From: Intestinibacillus sp. Marseille-P6563
GTDB taxonomy: Bacteria > Bacillota > Clostridia > Oscillospirales > Butyricicoccaceae
Direction of reading: 5' to 3'
NCBI RefSeq assembly: GCF_900604335.1
Contig: NZ_UWOD01000001.1
Coordinates: 248,001-312,000 of the forward strand
Length of the DNA: 64,000 bases
Shown: positions 61,235 through 64,000 of the stretch, piece by piece
Position numbering within the stretch: the stretch's first letter is position 1
Layout of the letters: the number at the start of each line of letters is the position of its first letter
The notes under the pieces: model-generated
The model's database searches: none
Seen by the model: the letters and a program-made list of their open reading frames with translations, nothing else
Told to the model about the DNA's origin: nothing
Made by a program: the position numbers and the translations under genes

Positions 61235-62275
61235 TCAGAAATGTTGCTGGCCATCGGCCGGCTCCATTTTGAGATGTTCATACGCACGCAGTGTCACGCA
61301 GCGTCCCCGCGGCGTGCGGTTTAAAAAACCGATCTGCATGAGATAGGGTTCATATACGTCTTCCAGGGTAATCGCTTCCTCGCCGATGGTTGCGGCAAGG
61401 GTTTCGAGGCCCACCGGGCCACCGTTGTAATTCAAAATAATGCTGCGAAGCATGCGGCGATCGATATTGTCCAGCCCTAACTGGTCAATTTCCAGCGCTT
61501 TGAGCGCCATATCTGCCGTTTCCCGGGTGATGACGCCATCGCCCTTGACCTGGGCGAAATCGCGCACGCGCCGCAAAAGCCGATTGGCGATACGCGGCGT
61601 GCCGCGCGAGCGGCGGGCGATCTCCAAGGCGCCGTCATATCGGCTGTGTACGCCCAAAATCCCCGCCGAGCGGGTGACGATCTTTTCCAGTTCTTCGGGG
61701 CTGTACAGTTCCAGCCGCAGCATCACACCAAACCGGTCGCGCAAAGGGGAGGTCATCTGCCCGGCGCGCGTAGTCGCGCCGATGAGGGTAAACCGGGGCA
61801 AATCCAGCCGGATGGAGCGCGCGCTCGGCCCTTTGCCGATGATGATGTCCAGCGCATAATCCTCCATGGCCGGGTAAAGAATCTCCTCCACGCTGCGGTT
61901 CAGTCGATGGATTTCATCGATGAATAAAATATCATTTTCGCTTAAGTTTGTCAATAGAGCGGCCAAATCTCCCGCTTTTTCGATCGCAGGGCCCGAAGTC
62001 ACGCGGATGTTCACGCCCATCTCATTGGCAATGATGCCGGCCAGCGTCGTCTTGCCGAGGCCGGGCGGGCCATACAACAGCGTATGGTCGAGCGGTTCGC
62101 CGCGCTGGCGCGCCGCTTCGATGAACACCGACAGATTTTCCTTGGCCTTGGTCTGCCCGATGTATTCGTCCATGGACTTCGGACGCAGGGAGTTTTCCGC
62201 TTTGTCGTCCTTCATCTGGCGGCTGGAAACGATGCGTTCATCGTCGGCCATACCGCCCGAAAATTCGATGCTCAA
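61235..62275 (-). CDS. ruvB: Holliday junction branch migration helicase RuvB
   Basis: 346 residues. AAA+ motor with Walker [15 protein letters not shown], Walker B FIDEIHRL, the sensor 1 and arginine-finger region IGATTRAG and a C-terminal winged helix (LNRTPRGRC). It drives branch migration with RuvA. The start is TTG (62275) with AAGGA nine bases upstream; an internal ATG (MADDER) eight codons later is the other choice. Confidence 0.97.
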   Translation of the reverse strand: MSIEFSGGMADDERIVSSRQMKDDKAENSLRPKSMDEYIGQTKAKENLSVFIEAARQRGEPLDHTLLYGPPGLGKTTLAGIIANEMGVNIRVTSGPAIEKAGDLAALLTNLSENDILFIDEIHRLNRSVEEILYPAMEDYALDIIIGKGPSARSIRLDLPRFTLIGATTRAGQMTSPLRDRFGVMLRLELYSPEELEKIVTRSAGILGVHSRYDGALEIARRSRGTPRIANRLLRRVRDFAQVKGDGVITRETADMALKALEIDQLGLDNIDRRMLRSIILNYNGGPVGLETLAATIGEEAITLEDVYEPYLMQIGFLNRTPRGRCVTLRAYEHLKMEPADGQQHF

Positions 62276-62287
62276 TGTGTCACGTCC

Positions 62288-62899
62288 TTACTGGGTCGCA
62301 AGTTTCTTCAGACATTGCCGGATGATGTCCTCGGCCTCCATCTCGGCCGTATTCAGGCCTTCCATAGCCAAAAAGGCTTCGGCCTGGCTATATCCAAGCA
62401 CCATCAAAGCGGCCACAGCTTCCTGCGTATGGTTGACCGTTCCCTTCTGCGGAACGGCGATGGCCTCTGCCGCCTTGCCTGCCGCGCCTTCGAGCTGTCC
62501 CTTGCTCATCTTATCGCGCAGTTCCAGCACGATACGCTGGGCAATCTTTTTGCCGATGCCGGGCGCCTGGGTGAGGATTTTGGAATCCTCGGTGATGATG
62601 GCCAGCGCAAGCTGGCTGGGGGTAGCGATGGACAAAATCGCCAGCGCCGCCTTGGGGCCGACGCCCGATACGCTGATGAGCATTTTAAAACAGCCCAGTT
62701 CTTCGGCGTCGCCAAAGCCAAACAGTTCAAAAATATCCTCACGGACGTAAAGATAGGTATACAGCCGTGCGGTCTCGCCAATTTTGAGTTTGCCGACCGT
62801 ATTTTGCGACGTGTGGCAGGCATAGCCCACCCCGCCGCAGTCGATCACCGCGAGCCCCTGCTCAAGCAGGGCGACGCGGCCTTCTACATAGTAAAACAT
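62288..62899 (-). CDS. ruvA: Holliday junction DNA-binding protein RuvA
   Basis: 203 residues. Domain I OB-fold (MFYYVEGRVALLEQGLAVIDCGG...LYTYLYVREDIFELFGF), domain II with two helix-hairpin-helix motifs (LISVSGVGPKAALAIL, LTQAPGIGKKIAQRI) and domain III (VAALMVLGYSQAEAF) that contacts RuvB. It holds the junction in square-planar form. Confidence 0.97.
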   Translation of the reverse strand: MFYYVEGRVALLEQGLAVIDCGGVGYACHTSQNTVGKLKIGETARLYTYLYVREDIFELFGFGDAEELGCFKMLISVSGVGPKAALAILSIATPSQLALAIITEDSKILTQAPGIGKKIAQRIVLELRDKMSKGQLEGAAGKAAEAIAVPQKGTVNHTQEAVAALMVLGYSQAEAFLAMEGLNTAEMEAEDIIRQCLKKLATQ

Positions 62900-62902
62900 G
62901 TT

Positions 62903-63391
62903 CTATTTCTCCCATAGTTTGGAACGGCTGGCGTGACCATGACAAATGGCGATGGCCAGCGCATCGGCGGCATCGTCCGGCCGGGGAATTTTGGAAAGCC
63001 CCAGCATGGATTTTGTCATCTCCATCACCTGCCGTTTTTCGGCTTTGCCGTATCCCACGACCGATTGTTTGACCTGGGACGGCGTATAGGAAACCGGATG
63101 CAGGCCCTTTTGCGCAAGTGCCAGCAGGATGACCCCGCGTGCGTGCGCGACCTGGATGCCGGTCGTAATGTTCGTATTGAAAAACAGTTCTTCCACCGCG
63201 ACTGCTTCCGGGTGAAAAGTATCCACCAATGTGCATACATCTTCATAAATCTCGCACAGGCGGTGATACAACGGCTGCCCGGCCGGCGTCGTGATGGCGC
63301 CGTACTGGATGGGGGTAAACCGGTTGTCTTCGTATTTGACCAGCCCATAACCGGTGGTGCCGTAGCCGGGGTCCAGTCCCAGAATAATCAC
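62903..63391 (-). CDS. ruvC: Crossover junction endodeoxyribonuclease RuvC
   Basis: 162 residues, an RNase H-fold resolvase. The acidic catalytic residues appear as ILGLDPGYGTTGYG, VAVEELFF and DAADALAIAICH. It cuts Holliday junctions symmetrically. It precedes ruvA by three bases; the operon runs ruvC-ruvA-ruvB-glmM-glmS. Confidence 0.97.
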   Translation of the reverse strand: MIILGLDPGYGTTGYGLVKYEDNRFTPIQYGAITTPAGQPLYHRLCEIYEDVCTLVDTFHPEAVAVEELFFNTNITTGIQVAHARGVILLALAQKGLHPVSYTPSQVKQSVVGYGKAEKRQVMEMTKSMLGLSKIPRPDDAADALAIAICHGHASRSKLWEK

Positions 63392-63430
63392 AAAAATTCC
63401 GTCCTTCCCACCATGAGCTTCTCATATTTT

Positions 63431-63460
63431 AGCATAGATTTCTCCTCTTTACAATGTCAA
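63431..63460 (-). promoter_or_regulatory. Promoter for ruvCAB
   Basis: On the minus strand a perfect TTGACA (63455-63460), an 18-base spacer and TATGCT (63431-63436), about 40 bases before ruvC. Confidence 0.7.
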
Positions 63461-63496
63461 AAAAACGCATTTCACGCCAGCTTTTACACAGCAGCA

Positions 63497-63519
63497 AGGC
63501 CCGGCAGTCCGCCGGGCCT
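63497..63519 (-). terminator. Terminator after recG
   Basis: A perfect 9-bp GC-rich stem (63497-63505 with 63511-63519) lies between recG and the ruvC promoter; the T-run is weak. Confidence 0.6.
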
Positions 63520-63526
63520 CTCCGCG

Positions 63527-64000
63527 TCAATTGAATATCTCGCCGCTCTCGGGGCGGAACATCCGCTCCACCCGTTCCCGCAGCGCCGGATAACGCGTCA
63601 GGTGCGGGTCATGCGCCAGCAATCGCTCGGCTTCCTCGCGTGCCTGCTGCATCAGCTGCATATCGGACGCCAAATCGGCCATCTTGATGCCCGGCAGGCC
63701 ATGCTGCCGTTTGCCGAAAAAGTCGCCCGGCCCGCGCTGCGCCAGATCGGCGCGCGCGATCTCAAAGCCGTCGTTCGTGTCCGCCAAAATGCGCAGCCGT
63801 TCACGCGCGTTTTGGCCCTTGTCCGCGCCGAAGAAGATGCAGAACGATTCCCTTCGTCCGCGGCCGACCCGGCCACGCAGCTGGTGCAGCTGAGACAGAC
63901 CAAACCGGTCGGCATCCTCCACGACCATGAGGTTGGCATTGGGGACATTAACCCCGACCTCGATGACCGTGGTCGCGACCAGCACGTCGAGCAGGCCGGA
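63527..64000 (-). CDS. recG: ATP-dependent DNA helicase RecG, C-terminal end (partial)
   Basis: The last 157 codons of RecG; the gene continues beyond the window edge. Visible are helicase motif V/VI sequences VATTVIEVGVNVPNANLMVV, GLSQLHQLRGRVGRG and the RecG-specific GDFFGKRQHGLPGIKMADL near the C terminus. RecG reverses stalled forks and processes junctions, fitting the neighbouring ruv genes. Confidence 0.95.
   Translation of the reverse strand, partial: SGLLDVLVATTVIEVGVNVPNANLMVVEDADRFGLSQLHQLRGRVGRGRRESFCIFFGADKGQNARERLRILADTNDGFEIARADLAQRGPGDFFGKRQHGLPGIKMADLASDMQLMQQAREEAERLLAHDPHLTRYPALRERVERMFRPESGEIFN

Overview
This window reads as a chromosomal segment of a spore-forming, gut-type Clostridia (Bacillota). 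Evidence: Firmicutes-type gene order (rplS-lepB-rbgA-rnhB, ylxM-ffh-rpsP-khpA-rimM-trmD, ruvC-ruvA-ruvB, walRK-yycHI), the sporulation gene ytaF, a Spo0H-like sigma factor, and a glmS ribozyme. GC content looks moderate to high for the phylum. The exact family (something near Oscillospirales) is inference.

Layout. 1-143: the end of a lactate/malate dehydrogenase gene. 181-13973, minus strand: a long housekeeping run, rplS-lepB-rbgA-rnhB-yraN-dipeptidase-thrC-phosphoesterase, then the proteostasis group tig-clpP-clpX-lon-engB and two small genes. 14180-16258, plus strand: a GH13 glucosidase and ytaF. 16299-20560, minus: ymfF-ymfH-lgt-folD. 20704-25480, plus: ylxM-ffh-rpsP-khpA-rimM-trmD and a 1-phosphofructokinase. 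25521-35508, minus: the WalRK neighbourhood (GH13-nudix-walR-walK-yycH-yycI-murA-walJ-rlmH). 35763-40022: cutC, a flavin reductase, a YihY membrane protein, a YpsA-like/pentapeptide pair and an MnmM-like methyltransferase. 40151-40237: tRNA-Leu(CAA).

From about 40293 to 50098 lies a decayed mobile island between tRNA-Leu and guaA, two convergent genes. An imperfect direct repeat marks its two ends, one just after the tRNA terminator and the other at the guaA stop codon. Almost every mobility gene in it is broken: a MobV relaxase with a stop and a frameshift, a shortened RepA-like initiator, and a serine recombinase start fused head-to-head to a tyrosine integrase start. Passenger genes include remnants of two acetyltransferases, a small P-loop kinase and a SAM methyltransferase of the type carried by resistance clusters, though no resistance gene is left. 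A complete IS150-type element sits in the loop of a hairpin. The island also holds strong tandem hairpins (oriT candidates), a diverged pair of palindromic repeats, and a TIGR02391-like gene split by one in-frame stop.

After the island: guaA with a compact structured leader, an S-layer-type secreted protein, rqcH, nif3-like and trmK, two small cysteine proteins, a SigH-like factor, then glmS (with its ribozyme), glmM, ruvB, ruvA, ruvC and the 3' end of recG. No complete, clearly new defence or signalling system is visible. The most interesting signals are the architecture of the island, the guaA leader and the cysteine-ladder pentapeptide protein.
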